A program made the position numbers and the translations under genes. Below the pieces are notes generated by a model. That model saw only the letters and a program-made list of their open reading frames with translations. It had not been told where the DNA came from and made no database searches. This document shows, one piece after another, positions 1-10,390 of a stretch of DNA of 64,000 nt. Every line of letters starts with the position of its first letter. The stretch's first letter is position 1. Origin of the DNA: Citrobacter amalonaticus Y19 (GTDB lineage: Bacteria; Pseudomonadota; Gammaproteobacteria; Enterobacterales; Enterobacteriaceae); NCBI RefSeq assembly GCF_000981805.1, contig NZ_CP011132.1, forward strand, positions 4,402,001 to 4,466,000, in the 5' to 3' direction.

Positions 1-182
1 GCAGAGGATAAAACGCACAATCGCGAGTTTTCCCCAACGGAGATAGAGACATTTTCGTCCATTGCTGCGGCTTTTGTCTTCTGAAAAGTCACCTGATATC
101 GTGATTAACGCGCCAGGCTAATGTTTTTGCTCTTTTTTTGATCCATAAAGAAAGATGACGCAGAGGTACAAAAATGACAGGC

Positions 183-213
183 AAAAAAAAACCAGCCTGA
201 AATCAGACTGGTT
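183..213 (-). terminator. Intrinsic terminator of the atp operon
   Basis: Read on the minus strand, an 11-bp imperfect stem (arms 203-213 and 190-200, one G-T pair) with a short loop is followed by a run of seven or more T (183-189). It lies 20 bases past the atpC stop, so it ends the atp transcript. Bases 1-182 show no coding support; in E. coli this gap holds the start of the next transcript (glmU), whose gene would begin outside the window. Confidence 0.85.
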
Positions 214-232
214 TTTGCTTTTCAACCCGGTG

Positions 233-652
233 TTACATCGCTTTTTTGGTCAACTCGATAACGCGCAGTTTCGCGATCGCTTTGGCCAGTTCCGCAGATG
301 CCTGAGCGTAATCCACGTCACCATGAGAGCTCTTAATGTGCTCTTCAGCCTTACGTTTCGCTTCCAGGGCTCTCGCTTCATCGAGATCCTGCCCGCGAAT
401 CGCGGTATCAGCCAGCACGGTCACGCTGCCAGGTTGCACTTCAAGAATGCCGCCAGACAGGTAGATAAACTCTTCATGACCGAACTGTTTAACGATGCGG
501 ATCATACCAGGCTTAATGGCGGTGAGCAGTGGGGCGTGCCCAGGGAAAATCCCCAGTTCACCTTCACTACCCGTTACCTGGATTTTCTCGACCAGACCAG
601 AGAACATTTGTTGCTCTGCGCTGACGACGTCCAGGTGGTAAGTCATTGCCAT
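233..652 (-). CDS. atpC: ATP synthase F1 subunit epsilon
   Basis: 139 residues, the E. coli length. Epsilon is part of the F1 central stalk with gamma. It links the c-ring to the catalytic head and inhibits ATP hydrolysis through its C-terminal helices. The N-terminal beta-sandwich (about 1-85, with LGIFPGHAPLL near residues 33-43) and the charged alanine-rich helical C-terminus (about 90-139, EARALEAKRKAEEHI) are both visible. It is the last gene of the operon, 20 bp after atpD, and is followed by the terminator at 183-213. Nothing is unusual. Confidence 0.98.
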   Translation of the reverse strand: MAMTYHLDVVSAEQQMFSGLVEKIQVTGSEGELGIFPGHAPLLTAIKPGMIRIVKQFGHEEFIYLSGGILEVQPGSVTVLADTAIRGQDLDEARALEAKRKAEEHIKSSHGDVDYAQASAELAKAIAKLRVIELTKKAM

Positions 653-672
653 ATCACCCTCCGATTAAGGCG

Positions 673-2055
673 TTAAAGTTTTTTGGCTTTCTCGACAGCT
701 TCTTCGATGGTGCCAACCATATAGAACGCCTGCTCTGGCAGGTGATCGTATTCGCCATCCATGATGCCTTTAAAGCCACGGATAGTATCTTTCAGCGATA
801 CGAATTTACCTGGAGAACCGGTAAAGACTTCAGCAACGAAGAACGGCTGGGACAGGAAGCGCTGAATTTTACGTGCGCGTGCTACCACCAGTTTGTCTTC
901 TTCGGACAGTTCGTCCATACCCAGGATCGCGATGATATCTTTCAGTTCCTGGTAACGTTGCAGGATGGACTGAACGCCACGCGCGGTGTCGTAGTGTTCC
1001 TGACCAACCACCAGCGGATCCAACTGACGGCTGGTGGAGTCCAGCGGGTCAACGGCCGGGTAGATACCCAGAGAGGCTATCTGACGACTCAGTACCACGG
1101 TTGCATCTAAGTGAGCAAAGGTGGTGGCTGGTGACGGGTCAGTCAAGTCATCCGCAGGTACGTATACCGCCTGAACGGAAGTGATAGAACCGGTTTTGGT
1201 AGAGGTGATACGTTCCTGCAGAACACCCATCTCTTCCGCCAGGGTCGGCTGATAACCTACCGCTGAAGGCATACGGCCCAGCAGTGCGGAAACTTCCGTA
1301 CCGGCCAGGGTATAACGATAGATGTTATCGACGAACAGCAGAACGTCACGACCTTCGTCACGGAATTTCTCAGCCATGGTCAGACCGGTCAGCGCTACGC
1401 GCAGACGGTTTCCCGGCGGCTCGTTCATCTGACCATAAACCAGGGATACTTTATCCAGAACGTTAGAGTCGGTCATTTCGTGGTAAAAGTCGTTACCCTC
1501 ACGAGTACGCTCACCCACGCCTGCAAACACGGAATAACCGGAGTGCTCGATCGCGATGTTACGGATGAGTTCCATCATGTTTACGGTTTTACCTACACCC
1601 GCACCACCGAACAGACCGACTTTACCGCCCTTCGCAAACGGGCAGATCAGGTCCATTACTTTGATGCCGGTTTCCAGCAGTTCCTGAGAGCTGGACAGCT
1701 CTTCATAGGAAGGTGCCGCGCGGTGAATCGCCCAACGCTCTTCTTCACCGATATCGCCTTTCATGTCGATCGGCTGACCCAGGACGTTCATGATACGACC
1801 CAGAGTTGCTTTACCTACCGGGACTTCGATCGGGTGCTCGAGGTCTTTTACTTCCAGACCACGACGCAGACCGTCGGAAGAACCCATCGCGATGGTACGT
1901 ACGATACCGCCGCCGAGCTGCTGCTGAACTTCCAGCACCAGGCTCTCACTACCATTCATAACCTCAAGAGCATCGTACACGCGCGGTACGGCATCCTGAG
2001 GGAATTCGACGTCAACCACGGCGCCGATTACCTGGACAATTTTTCCAGTAGCCAT
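673..2055 (-). CDS. atpD: ATP synthase F1 subunit beta (catalytic)
   Basis: 460 residues, full length. Beta carries the three catalytic nucleotide sites of the cytoplasmic F1 head. The P-loop GGAGVGKT is at residues 150-157. The catalytic-glutamate motif GERTREGNDFY follows, and the Walker B stretch reads LLFVDNIYRYT. The C-terminal helical domain contains the DELSEEDK stretch typical of the DELSEED lever that contacts gamma. It lies between atpG (26 bp upstream) and atpC in the atp operon. Confidence 0.99.
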   Translation of the reverse strand: MATGKIVQVIGAVVDVEFPQDAVPRVYDALEVMNGSESLVLEVQQQLGGGIVRTIAMGSSDGLRRGLEVKDLEHPIEVPVGKATLGRIMNVLGQPIDMKGDIGEEERWAIHRAAPSYEELSSSQELLETGIKVMDLICPFAKGGKVGLFGGAGVGKTVNMMELIRNIAIEHSGYSVFAGVGERTREGNDFYHEMTDSNVLDKVSLVYGQMNEPPGNRLRVALTGLTMAEKFRDEGRDVLLFVDNIYRYTLAGTEVSALLGRMPSAVGYQPTLAEEMGVLQERITSTKTGSITSVQAVYVPADDLTDPSPATTFAHLDATVVLSRQIASLGIYPAVDPLDSTSRQLDPLVVGQEHYDTARGVQSILQRYQELKDIIAILGMDELSEEDKLVVARARKIQRFLSQPFFVAEVFTGSPGKFVSLKDTIRGFKGIMDGEYDHLPEQAFYMVGTIEEAVEKAKKL

Positions 2056-2081
2056 CTTGAATCCTCTACGAATTAACCTGG

Positions 2082-2945
2082 TTATACCGCGGATGCACCA
2101 CCGACGATTTCGGTGAGTTCCTGAGTAATGCTGGCCTGACGAGCTTTGTTGTATACCAACTGCAGCTCTTTAATCAGGCTGCCGCCATTGTCGGTCGCGG
2201 CTTTCATCGCCACCATACGTGCGGCCTGCTCGCTGGCCAGGTTTTCTACCACGCCCTGATAAACCTGAGATTCAACGTAACGACGCAGCAGGGTATCCAG
2301 CAGCGGTTTCGGATCGGGTTCATACAGGTAATCCCAGGCTTTTTGTTTTAACTCTTCATCTTCTGATGCCGGTAATGGCAGCAGTTGAGTCAGCGTCGGA
2401 ACCTGAGACATGGTGTTGATAAATTTGTTGCTGACAACGTACAGTCTGTCCAGACGACCTTCATCGTAAGCCTGCAGCATCACTTTAACCGGACCGATCA
2501 GTTCGGACAGGGAAGGGTTATCCCCCATACCGGTTACCTGAGCAACCACGTTACCACCAACGGAATTAAAGAAAGACACGCCCTTAGAGCCGATCATTGC
2601 GATATCGCACTGAACGCCTTTATCGGACCATGTTTTCATATCCGCCAGCAGTTTTTTGAACAGGTTAATGTTCAAGCCACCGCACAGACCACGGTCAGTC
2701 GACACCACCAGGTAGCCCACGCGTTTAACGTCGCGTTCTTCCAGGTACGGGTGCTTATATTCCAGATTACCATTCGCAAGGTGACCAATCACTTTGCGCA
2801 TGGTCTCTGCATAAGGACGGCTGGCCGCCATGCGATCCTGCGATTTACGCATTTTGGAAGCGGCGACCATCTCCATCGCTTTAGTGATCTTCTGCGTGTT
2901 CTGGACGCTTGCGATCTTACTACGTATCTCTTTTGCGCCGGCCAT
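2082..2945 (-). CDS. atpG: ATP synthase F1 subunit gamma (rotor shaft)
   Basis: 287 residues, as in E. coli. Gamma forms the rotating shaft inside the alpha3beta3 head and couples proton flow to catalysis. The N-terminal helix (MAGAKEIRSKIASVQNTQKI) and the C-terminal helix (ARQASITQELTEIVGGASAV) that make the coiled-coil are conserved. The central Rossmann-like part includes the STDRGLCGGLN motif. atpA lies 50 bp upstream and atpD 26 bp downstream. Confidence 0.98.
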   Translation of the reverse strand: MAGAKEIRSKIASVQNTQKITKAMEMVAASKMRKSQDRMAASRPYAETMRKVIGHLANGNLEYKHPYLEERDVKRVGYLVVSTDRGLCGGLNINLFKKLLADMKTWSDKGVQCDIAMIGSKGVSFFNSVGGNVVAQVTGMGDNPSLSELIGPVKVMLQAYDEGRLDRLYVVSNKFINTMSQVPTLTQLLPLPASEDEELKQKAWDYLYEPDPKPLLDTLLRRYVESQVYQGVVENLASEQAARMVAMKAATDNGGSLIKELQLVYNKARQASITQELTEIVGGASAV

Positions 2946-2995
2946 GAGCTTCTCCTCAATGCCTTGCGGCCAGTCCTAAGACAAGCCGCCAGACG

Positions 2996-4537
2996 TTACC
3001 AGGACTGGGTTGCTTTGAAGGAATCGAGGATAGCTTTCAGCTTGCCTTCGATTTCGTCGTTATAGCCACCGGACTGGTTAATCTCTTGCATCAGCGGAGC
3101 GTGATCACGGTCGACATAAGCCAGCAGAGCGGCTTCGAAGCTACCGATTTTCGCCAGTTCCACATCTTCGAGGTAACCGCGTTCAGCCGCAAACAGCACC
3201 ACACCCTGTTGTGCAACAGACATTGGGGCATACTGTTTCTGCTTCAGCAGTTCAGTTACTTTCTGACCGTGGCTCAGCTGCTTACGCGTAGCGTCATCCA
3301 GGTCGGAAGCGAACTGAGAGAACGCCGCCAGTTCACGATACTGTGCCAGTGCGGTACGAATACCACCGGACAGTTTCTTGATGATCTTGGTCTGCGCTGC
3401 GCCACCTACACGAGATACGGAGATACCCGGGTTAACTGCAGGACGAATACCGGAGTTGAACAGGTTGGTTTCCAGGAAGATCTGACCATCGGTAATAGAA
3501 ATTACGTTGGTCGGAACGAACGCAGAAACGTCACCCGCCTGGGTTTCGATAATCGGCAGAGCGGTCAGAGAGCCGGTTTTACCTTTCACTTCACCCTTGG
3601 TGAATTTCTCAACGTATTCCGCGTTAACGCGGGATGCGCGCTCCAGCAGACGGGAGTGGAGGTAAAATACGTCGCCAGGGAATGCTTCACGTCCTGGCGG
3701 ACGACGGAGCAGCAGGGAAACCTGACGGTAAGCAACGGCCTGTTTGGACAGATCATCATAAACGATCAGCGCATCTTCACCGCGGTCACGGAAGTATTCA
3801 CCCATTGCACAACCGGCATATGGCGCCAGGTATTGCAGTGCAGCAGATTCAGACGCGGTCGCCACCACAACGATGGTGTTGGACAGTGCGCCGTGTTCTT
3901 CCAGTTTACGTACCACGTTAGAAATGGTGGACGCTTTCTGGCCGATAGCCACGTACACACATTTGATGCCGGAATCACGCTGGTTGATAATCGCATCGAC
4001 TGCCATCGCGGTTTTACCGGTCTGACGGTCACCGATGATCAGTTCACGCTGACCACGACCGATTGGGATCATGGCATCAACGGATTTATAACCGGTCTGC
4101 ACCGGCTGATCGACCGACTGACGTTCGATAACGCCCGGTGCGATAACTTCGATTGGCGAGAAGCCATCGTGTTCAACCGGACCTTTACCGTCGATAGGTG
4201 CACCCAGGGTGTTCACCACACGACCCAGCAGGCCACGGCCGACCGGAACTTCCAGAATACGCCCCGTACACTTAACCTTCATGCCTTCGGCGAGGTCAGC
4301 GTAGGGACCCATCACCACTGCACCCACGGAGTCGCGCTCCAGGTTCAGTGCGATAGCGTAACGGTTACCCGGTAGGGAAATCATCTCACCCTGCATACAG
4401 TCGGCAAGGCCGTGAATGCGGATAACACCGTCACTTACAGAAACAATAGTACCTTCGTTGTGAGCTTCACTCACAACACTGAACTGAGCAATGCGCTGCT
4501 TGATCAGTTCGCTGATTTCGGTGGAATTCAGTTGCAT
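2996..4537 (-). CDS. atpA: ATP synthase F1 subunit alpha
   Basis: 513 residues, full length. Alpha alternates with beta in the F1 hexamer, binds nucleotide non-catalytically and supplies the arginine finger. The P-loop GDRQTGKT is at 169-176, and the arginine-finger motif GISVSRVGGAAQ lies in the C-terminal third. The amphipathic N-terminal helix (residues 1-20) is the docking site for delta in this family. The gene follows atpH by 12 bp. Confidence 0.99.
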   Translation of the reverse strand: MQLNSTEISELIKQRIAQFSVVSEAHNEGTIVSVSDGVIRIHGLADCMQGEMISLPGNRYAIALNLERDSVGAVVMGPYADLAEGMKVKCTGRILEVPVGRGLLGRVVNTLGAPIDGKGPVEHDGFSPIEVIAPGVIERQSVDQPVQTGYKSVDAMIPIGRGQRELIIGDRQTGKTAMAVDAIINQRDSGIKCVYVAIGQKASTISNVVRKLEEHGALSNTIVVVATASESAALQYLAPYAGCAMGEYFRDRGEDALIVYDDLSKQAVAYRQVSLLLRRPPGREAFPGDVFYLHSRLLERASRVNAEYVEKFTKGEVKGKTGSLTALPIIETQAGDVSAFVPTNVISITDGQIFLETNLFNSGIRPAVNPGISVSRVGGAAQTKIIKKLSGGIRTALAQYRELAAFSQFASDLDDATRKQLSHGQKVTELLKQKQYAPMSVAQQGVVLFAAERGYLEDVELAKIGSFEAALLAYVDRDHAPLMQEINQSGGYNDEIEGKLKAILDSFKATQSW

Positions 4538-4549
4538 GCTCCAGTCCCC

Positions 4550-5083
4550 TTAAGACTGCAAGACGTCTGCAAGGCGTTCAAGACGGCCGCGTACGCTGCC
4601 ATCAATGACCATATCACCCGCACGGATGATGATGCCCGCCATTACAGACTTATCGATTTTGCAATTCAGCTTAACTTTGCGTGACAGACGTTTTTCCATC
4701 GCAGCGCTAATCTTCGCAAGCTGTTCTTCACTCAGTTCGTTCGCGGACGTGACTTCTACCTCAGAGATAGACTCACTCGCGGCACGCAGGTGAATAAACT
4801 GCTCAAGAACATCCGGGAGCGCATTCAGACGGTTATTCTCAGCCATCACCTTAATCAGGTTCTGACCGTTTTCGTCCAGTTGCTCACCGCAAACTGCGAT
4901 AAACGACCCGGCGAGCGTTTCCGGCGCCAGTGCGCCAGAGAGAAGCTCTGCCATTTGTTCGTTTTTAGTCACCTCGGCGGCAAACGCCAGCATGTCCTGC
5001 CAGCGCTCTACACATTGGTGTTCGACGGCAAAGTCAAAAGCTGCTTTGGCGTAGGGGCGAGCTACCGTAATAAATTCAGACAT
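4550..5083 (-). CDS. atpH: ATP synthase F1 subunit delta (OSCP type)
   Basis: 177 residues, as in E. coli. Delta joins the top of F1 to the b-subunit stator. The N-terminal six-helix domain begins TVARPYAKAAFDFA. The C-terminal domain (about 110-177) includes the GIIIRAGDMVIDGSVRGRLE segment, the signature of the family. It lies 14 bp after atpF and 12 bp before atpA. Confidence 0.98.
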   Translation of the reverse strand: MSEFITVARPYAKAAFDFAVEHQCVERWQDMLAFAAEVTKNEQMAELLSGALAPETLAGSFIAVCGEQLDENGQNLIKVMAENNRLNALPDVLEQFIHLRAASESISEVEVTSANELSEEQLAKISAAMEKRLSRKVKLNCKIDKSVMAGIIIRAGDMVIDGSVRGRLERLADVLQS

Positions 5084-5097
5084 CAGCCCCTCCCTCC

Positions 5098-5568
5098 TTA
5101 CAGTTCAGCGACAAGTTTATCCACGATGTCGCTGTTAGCAGCTTCATCCACGGAACGTTCGATGATCTTCTCGGCGCCAGCAACAGCCAGGATAGCAACT
5201 TGCTTACGCAGCTCTTCACGGGCACGTTTACGCTCGGCGTCAATTTCCGCCTGCGCCTGGGCCACGATTTTAGTACGTTCCTGCTCTGCTTCCGTTTTGG
5301 CTTCATCCAGGATCTGAGCGCGACGTTTGTTCGCCTGCTCGATGATTACCTGAGCTTCCGCCTTCGCTTTTTTCAGCTGGTCGGTCGCGCTGGCCTTTGC
5401 AAGGTCAAGATCCTTGTGTGCGCGTTCAGCAGAAGCGAGACCGTCAGCAATTTCTTTTTGACGCTTCTCGATGGCAGCCATTAACGGCGGCCATACATAC
5501 TTCATGCAGAACAGAACAAACAGGACAAACGCGATGGCCTGGCCGAGGATTGTTGCGTTAAGATTCAC
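5098..5568 (-). CDS. atpF: ATP synthase Fo subunit b (stator)
   Basis: 156 residues. A single N-terminal membrane helix (about 4-26, ATILGQAIAFVLFVLFCMKY) is followed by a long charged right-handed coiled coil rich in Ala, Lys and Glu. Two copies form the peripheral stalk that holds alpha3beta3-delta against rotation. The short C-terminus binds delta in the family. Gene order (atpE before, atpH after) and length are standard. Confidence 0.98.
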   Translation of the reverse strand: MNLNATILGQAIAFVLFVLFCMKYVWPPLMAAIEKRQKEIADGLASAERAHKDLDLAKASATDQLKKAKAEAQVIIEQANKRRAQILDEAKTEAEQERTKIVAQAQAEIDAERKRAREELRKQVAILAVAGAEKIIERSVDEAANSDIVDKLVAEL

Positions 5569-5627
5569 AGCACAATGCCTCTATCTAGTTAACGTTCTGA
5601 TATTGCTCTTAATTCAAGCAACGCTTA

Positions 5628-5867
<240 letters not shown>

Positions 5868-5913
5868 GACAGTCTCCAGTTTGTTTCAGTTAAAACGTAG
5901 TAGTGTTGGTAAA

Positions 5914-6729
<816 letters not shown>

Positions 6730-6737
6730 GATGCCTT

Positions 6738-7118
6738 TTACCCTTTGTTGTTAATTACAGCCGGCGCCAGTATCTGAACCACCAGCACCAAAACCCACGT
6801 AACGATCAGCGGCAAAAATACCGCCTTCAAAACCGCCAGCGCCACCACCAGCAACATCAGCATCGCTAACACCTTGAAGGCTTCGCCGAAGGCGAACGTC
6901 CAGGCCACTCGGCCTTTAGCAGGTGTATGCGCCTGGTGACGCCAGGCAAATATCATAAACAACATATTAGGCAGAAAGACTGCCATCCCTCCACCTATCG
7001 CGGAGAGGCCCCAGAAGGGGTCTTTGAGGCTGAACAGCAATCCACTTGCTACTACCGCCAGAAACTGAATGAACAGAAGCTTACGAGCAACGTTTCGACT
7101 CAAGAGCGACACAGACAT
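6738..7118 (-). CDS. atpI: ATP synthase accessory protein I
   Basis: A small four-span membrane protein at the head of the atp operon. In other bacteria AtpI homologues help c-ring assembly and Mg2+ supply; the role in enterics is minor. I start at the ATG at 7118 (MSVSLLSRN, 126 residues, the E. coli length). A GTG codon directly before it (7121) would add one residue and cannot be excluded, because the SD-like GGGAGCAGGAG serves both. The HQAHTPAKGRVAWTFAFGEAFK loop is characteristic. Confidence 0.93.
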   Translation of the reverse strand: MSVSLLSRNVARKLLFIQFLAVVASGLLFSLKDPFWGLSAIGGGMAVFLPNMLFMIFAWRHQAHTPAKGRVAWTFAFGEAFKVLAMLMLLVVALAVLKAVFLPLIVTWVLVLVVQILAPAVINNKG

Positions 7119-7209
7119 CACGTTTTTAACTCCTGCTCCCTTCGAGGTATGCCGCGTGTCGTATAAAACGTTCTTTAAGGCTTAGAGTCAAGCATCAAAA
7201 AGCGGTCAA

Positions 7210-7237
7210 ATTATACGGTGCGCCCTCGTGATTTCAA
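7210..7237 (-). promoter_or_regulatory. Main atp operon promoter
   Basis: On the minus strand, a -35 TTGAAA (7232-7237), a 16-bp spacer and a perfect -10 TATAAT (7210-7215) lie about 90 bp before atpI. This matches the E. coli atp promoter as I recall it. The AT-rich stretch 7240-7600, between this promoter and the rsmG terminator, shows no coding potential or other clear element. Confidence 0.85.
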
Positions 7238-7602
7238 ACAATAAGTAGCTAAAAGGTGAATAAATGTTTAAATATTTTTCCCTGGCCCACATTTATGACT
7301 TTTAGCCAAACTGTGAACGATCATGCAAAACTGCAAATGGCGCGTAAACACTGGTGTTAAAGCGTGCTTCAGATCACATATTGAGCATATTCGCCCCGAC
7401 GGTATTTATTTACTTGGCAAATGATGCCTTTTCAACTTTTTGATATTTAAGCCTAAATTCGCTCACTCTTTTAAAAACGACTGCTTACATCTCAAAAACC
7501 AACCATTGACATTTTTAATAAAAATTCAACACCTGAGAGTGATTCAATACCTGGATTTTTAGCAGCCTGATATTTTCAGTGTTGACTAATTTTGTCTTTA
7601 GC

Positions 7603-7650
7603 CAAAAACGCCACGTTGCTCTGTTGATAATAGACAGTAAACGTGGCGTT
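7603..7650 (-). terminator. Intrinsic terminator after rsmG
   Basis: A perfect 11-bp inverted repeat (7607-7617 and 7640-7650, AACGCCACGTT / AACGTGGCGTT) surrounds a 22-base loop that can itself pair (CTGT...ACAG). On the minus strand it is followed by a run of T (7604-7608). It lies about 75 bp past the rsmG stop and should separate mnmG-rsmG transcription from the atp operon. Confidence 0.8.
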
Positions 7651-7724
7651 AAGTGTAACGACTTATATCGGCAAAAATGTCTCAGTGTTTTAACAAGAAA
7701 AAGTTCGATTTTTTTTGATAAATA

Positions 7725-8348
7725 TTAAATTTTGTTTGGCTTAATCACCACCAAATGGCGTTCACCTTCCAGATGCGGAACCTGCAGTTTAATGACTGAC
7801 TCAACGCAAAACTCAGCAGGCAGCGACGCAATCTCGTCTTCCGGCAACTGACCTTTCAGCGCATAAAAACGACCCTTCTCGTCTGGCAGGTGATGACACC
7901 AGCTCACCATGTCATTAAGTGAGGCAAACGCCCGGCTGATCACGCCATCAAACGGCGGTTCAGCGGGAAATTCTTCAACCCGGCTCTGTACCGGCGTGAT
8001 GTTATCCAGTTTCAGCTCATGCTGGACCTGACGCAGGAAACGCACGCGTTTACCGAGACTGTCGAGCAGGGTGAAATGCGCTTGCGGTCGCACAATAGAC
8101 AACGGTATTCCTGGTAATCCCGGTCCAGTACCGACATCAATAAAACGCTCCCCCTGCAAATGCGGCGCAACGATAATGCTGTCGAGGATGTGACGAACCA
8201 GCATCTCGTTGGGATCCCGCACCGAGGTCAGGTTGTACGCTTTGTTCCATTTGTGCAGCATCTCAACATACGCAATCAGCTGATTTTTCTGGTGATCGGT
8301 AAGCGAAATGCCGGCGTCTGCCAGCAGGCGAGAGAGTTTGTTGAGCAC
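7725..8348 (-). CDS. rsmG: 16S rRNA m7G527 methyltransferase
   Basis: 207 residues, as in E. coli (formerly gidB). It methylates N7 of G527 in the 530 loop of 16S rRNA using SAM; its loss gives low-level streptomycin resistance. The SAM-binding motif DVGTGPGLPGIPLS lies at residues 71-84, after an N-terminal helical region (NKAYNLTSVRD). It is co-oriented with mnmG, 64 bp downstream of it, with a REP-like palindrome between. Confidence 0.98.
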   Translation of the reverse strand: MLNKLSRLLADAGISLTDHQKNQLIAYVEMLHKWNKAYNLTSVRDPNEMLVRHILDSIIVAPHLQGERFIDVGTGPGLPGIPLSIVRPQAHFTLLDSLGKRVRFLRQVQHELKLDNITPVQSRVEEFPAEPPFDGVISRAFASLNDMVSWCHHLPDEKGRFYALKGQLPEDEIASLPAEFCVESVIKLQVPHLEGERHLVVIKPNKI

Positions 8349-8371
8349 GGTGATTACCTGTTCTAAATAAT

Positions 8372-8401
8372 TTGCCCGGTAAGCGAAGCGCTACCGGGCA
8401 A
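8372..8401. repeat. REP-like palindrome between mnmG and rsmG
   Basis: Inverted repeat TTGCCCGGTA (8372-8381) / TACCGGGCAA (8392-8401), with inner AGCG/CGCT extending the stem. Composition and spacing resemble the REP (repetitive extragenic palindromic) class with GCCCGG ends. There is no T-run, so it is more likely an mRNA-stabilising REP than a terminator. Confidence 0.65.
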
Positions 8402-8412
8402 TGTTCAACACA

Positions 8413-10302
8413 TTAAGCGCTGCGGCGCAGCATACCCTGTTTTTTCAGCCACACCAGCAGAATGGAGATGGCCGCAGGCGTTACGCCGGAGATACGTGAT
8501 GCCTGACCGATCGAAACCGGTTTGTGATCGTTCAGCTTGGCAATCACTTCGTTCGACAGGCCGGACACCTGGCGATAATCCAGCGTTGCTGGCAGCAGCG
8601 TGTTTTCATTGCGCTGCTGTTTTTCGATCTCATCCTGCTGACGTGCGATATAGCCTTCGTACTTCACCTGGATCTCTACCTGCTCAGCGGCCTGCACGTC
8701 TTCCAGTGCGGGCGCAAACGGGGTCAGGGTTGTGAGCTGTGCGTAGGTCATTTCCGGACGTCGCAGCAGATCTTCACCACTGGCTTCACGAGACAGCGGC
8801 GCGGTAAGGTGAGCGTTCACTTCGCTGGCCGATTCTGCCGCAGGCGTCACCCAGGTGGATTTCAGACGCTGACGTTCGCGTTCGATGTTCTCCAGCTTCT
8901 CGTTGAAGCGAGCCCAGCGGACGTCATCCACCAGCCCCAGTTCACGACCCATTTCGGTCAGACGCAGATCGGCGTTGTCTTCACGCAGCATCAGACGGTA
9001 TTCAGCGCGCGAGGTGAACATGCGGTACGGCTCTTTGGTCCCCAGCGTGCACAAGTCGTCGACCAGTACGCCGAGATACGCCTGAGAACGCGCCGGAGCC
9101 CAGCCCTCTTTGTCCGCAGACAGACGCGCGGCGTTAAGCCCTGCAAGCAGCCCCTGCGCAGCAGCTTCTTCGTAGCCCGTCGTGCCGTTAATTTGTCCGG
9201 CAAAGAACAGGCCCTGAATGAATTTGCTTTCCAGCGTTGGTTTCAGGTCACGCGGATCGAAAAAGTCATACTCAATGGCATAACCCGGACGGACGATTTT
9301 CGCGTTCTCCATCCCTTCCATCGAGCGAACAATCTGCATCTGCACATCGAAAGGCAGGCTGGTGGAGATCCCGTTCGGGTAAATTTCGTTAGAGGTCAGT
9401 CCTTCCGGTTCCAGGAAGATCTGATGCTGGTTCCTGTCGGCAAAGCGCATCACTTTGTCTTCGATCGATGGACAGTAACGCGGGCCGATCCCTTCGATCA
9501 CGCCGGCATACATCGGGCTACGATCGAGGTTATTGCGGATCACGTCATGGGTTTTCTCATTGGTGTGCGTGATATAGCACGGCACCTGCTGTGGGTGCTG
9601 GGCTGCGTTACCCATGAACGAGAAGACCGGCATCGGGTTGTCGCCATGTTGCTGTGCCAGCACGCTGAAATTAATCGTGCGTGCATCAATACGTGGCGGC
9701 GTGCCGGTTTTAAGACGGCTTACGCGCAGCGGCAGTTCACGCAGGCGGCGAGAGAGCGGAATGGACGGCGGATCACCAGCACGGCCACCGCTGTAGTTAT
9801 CCAGACCAATATGAATTTTGCCGTCAAGGAATGTCCCGACGGTCAGCACCACGGCTTTGGCGCGAAACTTCAGGCCCATCTGAGTTACAGCGCCGACAAC
9901 ACGATCGTTTTCGACGATAAGATCTTCAACCGCCTGCTGGAAGATCATCAGGTTTGGCTGATTCTCCAGCGCAGTGCGTACCGCCTGACGATACAGCACA
10001 CGATCCGCCTGAGCACGGGTGGCGCGAACCGCCGGTCCTTTGCTCGCGTTTAGTATCCTAAACTGGATCCCCGCATGGTCGATCGCTTTTGCCATCAGCC
10101 CGCCGAGCGCATCCACTTCTTTTACCAGGTGTCCCTTCCCAATGCCGCCAATCGCCGGGTTGCAGCTCATCTGCCCCAGCGTGTCGATATTGTGTGTCAA
10201 AAGCAGGGTTTGTTGACCCATACGCGCTGCGGCCATCGCGGCCTCAGTGCCTGCATGACCCCCGCCAATGATGATGACGTCAAAAGGATCCGGATAAAAC
10301 AT
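8413..10302 (-). CDS. mnmG: tRNA uridine-34 cmnm5 modification enzyme, FAD subunit
   Basis: 629 residues (formerly gidA). With MnmE it installs the carboxymethylaminomethyl group on U34 of several tRNAs, using FAD, NADH and methylene-tetrahydrofolate. The FAD dinucleotide motif VIIIGGGHAGTEAAMA starts near residue 9. The signatures CNPAIGGIGKGH and DGKIHIGLDNYSGGRAGDP, and the C-terminal helical MnmE-binding domain, are present. Transcription runs away from oriC, as in E. coli, where gidA transcription influences origin opening. The start is ATG at 10302. Confidence 0.98.
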   Translation of the reverse strand: MFYPDPFDVIIIGGGHAGTEAAMAAARMGQQTLLLTHNIDTLGQMSCNPAIGGIGKGHLVKEVDALGGLMAKAIDHAGIQFRILNASKGPAVRATRAQADRVLYRQAVRTALENQPNLMIFQQAVEDLIVENDRVVGAVTQMGLKFRAKAVVLTVGTFLDGKIHIGLDNYSGGRAGDPPSIPLSRRLRELPLRVSRLKTGTPPRIDARTINFSVLAQQHGDNPMPVFSFMGNAAQHPQQVPCYITHTNEKTHDVIRNNLDRSPMYAGVIEGIGPRYCPSIEDKVMRFADRNQHQIFLEPEGLTSNEIYPNGISTSLPFDVQMQIVRSMEGMENAKIVRPGYAIEYDFFDPRDLKPTLESKFIQGLFFAGQINGTTGYEEAAAQGLLAGLNAARLSADKEGWAPARSQAYLGVLVDDLCTLGTKEPYRMFTSRAEYRLMLREDNADLRLTEMGRELGLVDDVRWARFNEKLENIERERQRLKSTWVTPAAESASEVNAHLTAPLSREASGEDLLRRPEMTYAQLTTLTPFAPALEDVQAAEQVEIQVKYEGYIARQQDEIEKQQRNENTLLPATLDYRQVSGLSNEVIAKLNDHKPVSIGQASRISGVTPAAISILLVWLKKQGMLRRSA

Positions 10303-10390
10303 GGTAATTGCCTCGCATAACGCGGTGTGAAAATGGATTGAAGCCCGGGCGGTGGATTCTACTCAACTTTGTCGGCTTGAGAAAGACCCC

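Noticed and set aside
3086..4375. 429-codon open frame antisense to atpA
   Set aside because: Mirrors atpA codon structure and has no recognisable domain; atpA itself is full length and nearly identical to E. coli.
7240..7600. Search for a small gene or RNA in the atpI-rsmG gap
   Set aside because: AT-rich, with stops in all frames and no hairpin followed by T except the rsmG terminator; nothing can be supported.
8524..10053. 509-codon open frame on the plus strand, antisense to mnmG
   Set aside because: A shadow frame of a conserved, correctly sized mnmG. Its product is rich in Arg, His, Phe and Gln and has no family resemblance, as is typical of antisense frames in GC-biased codons.
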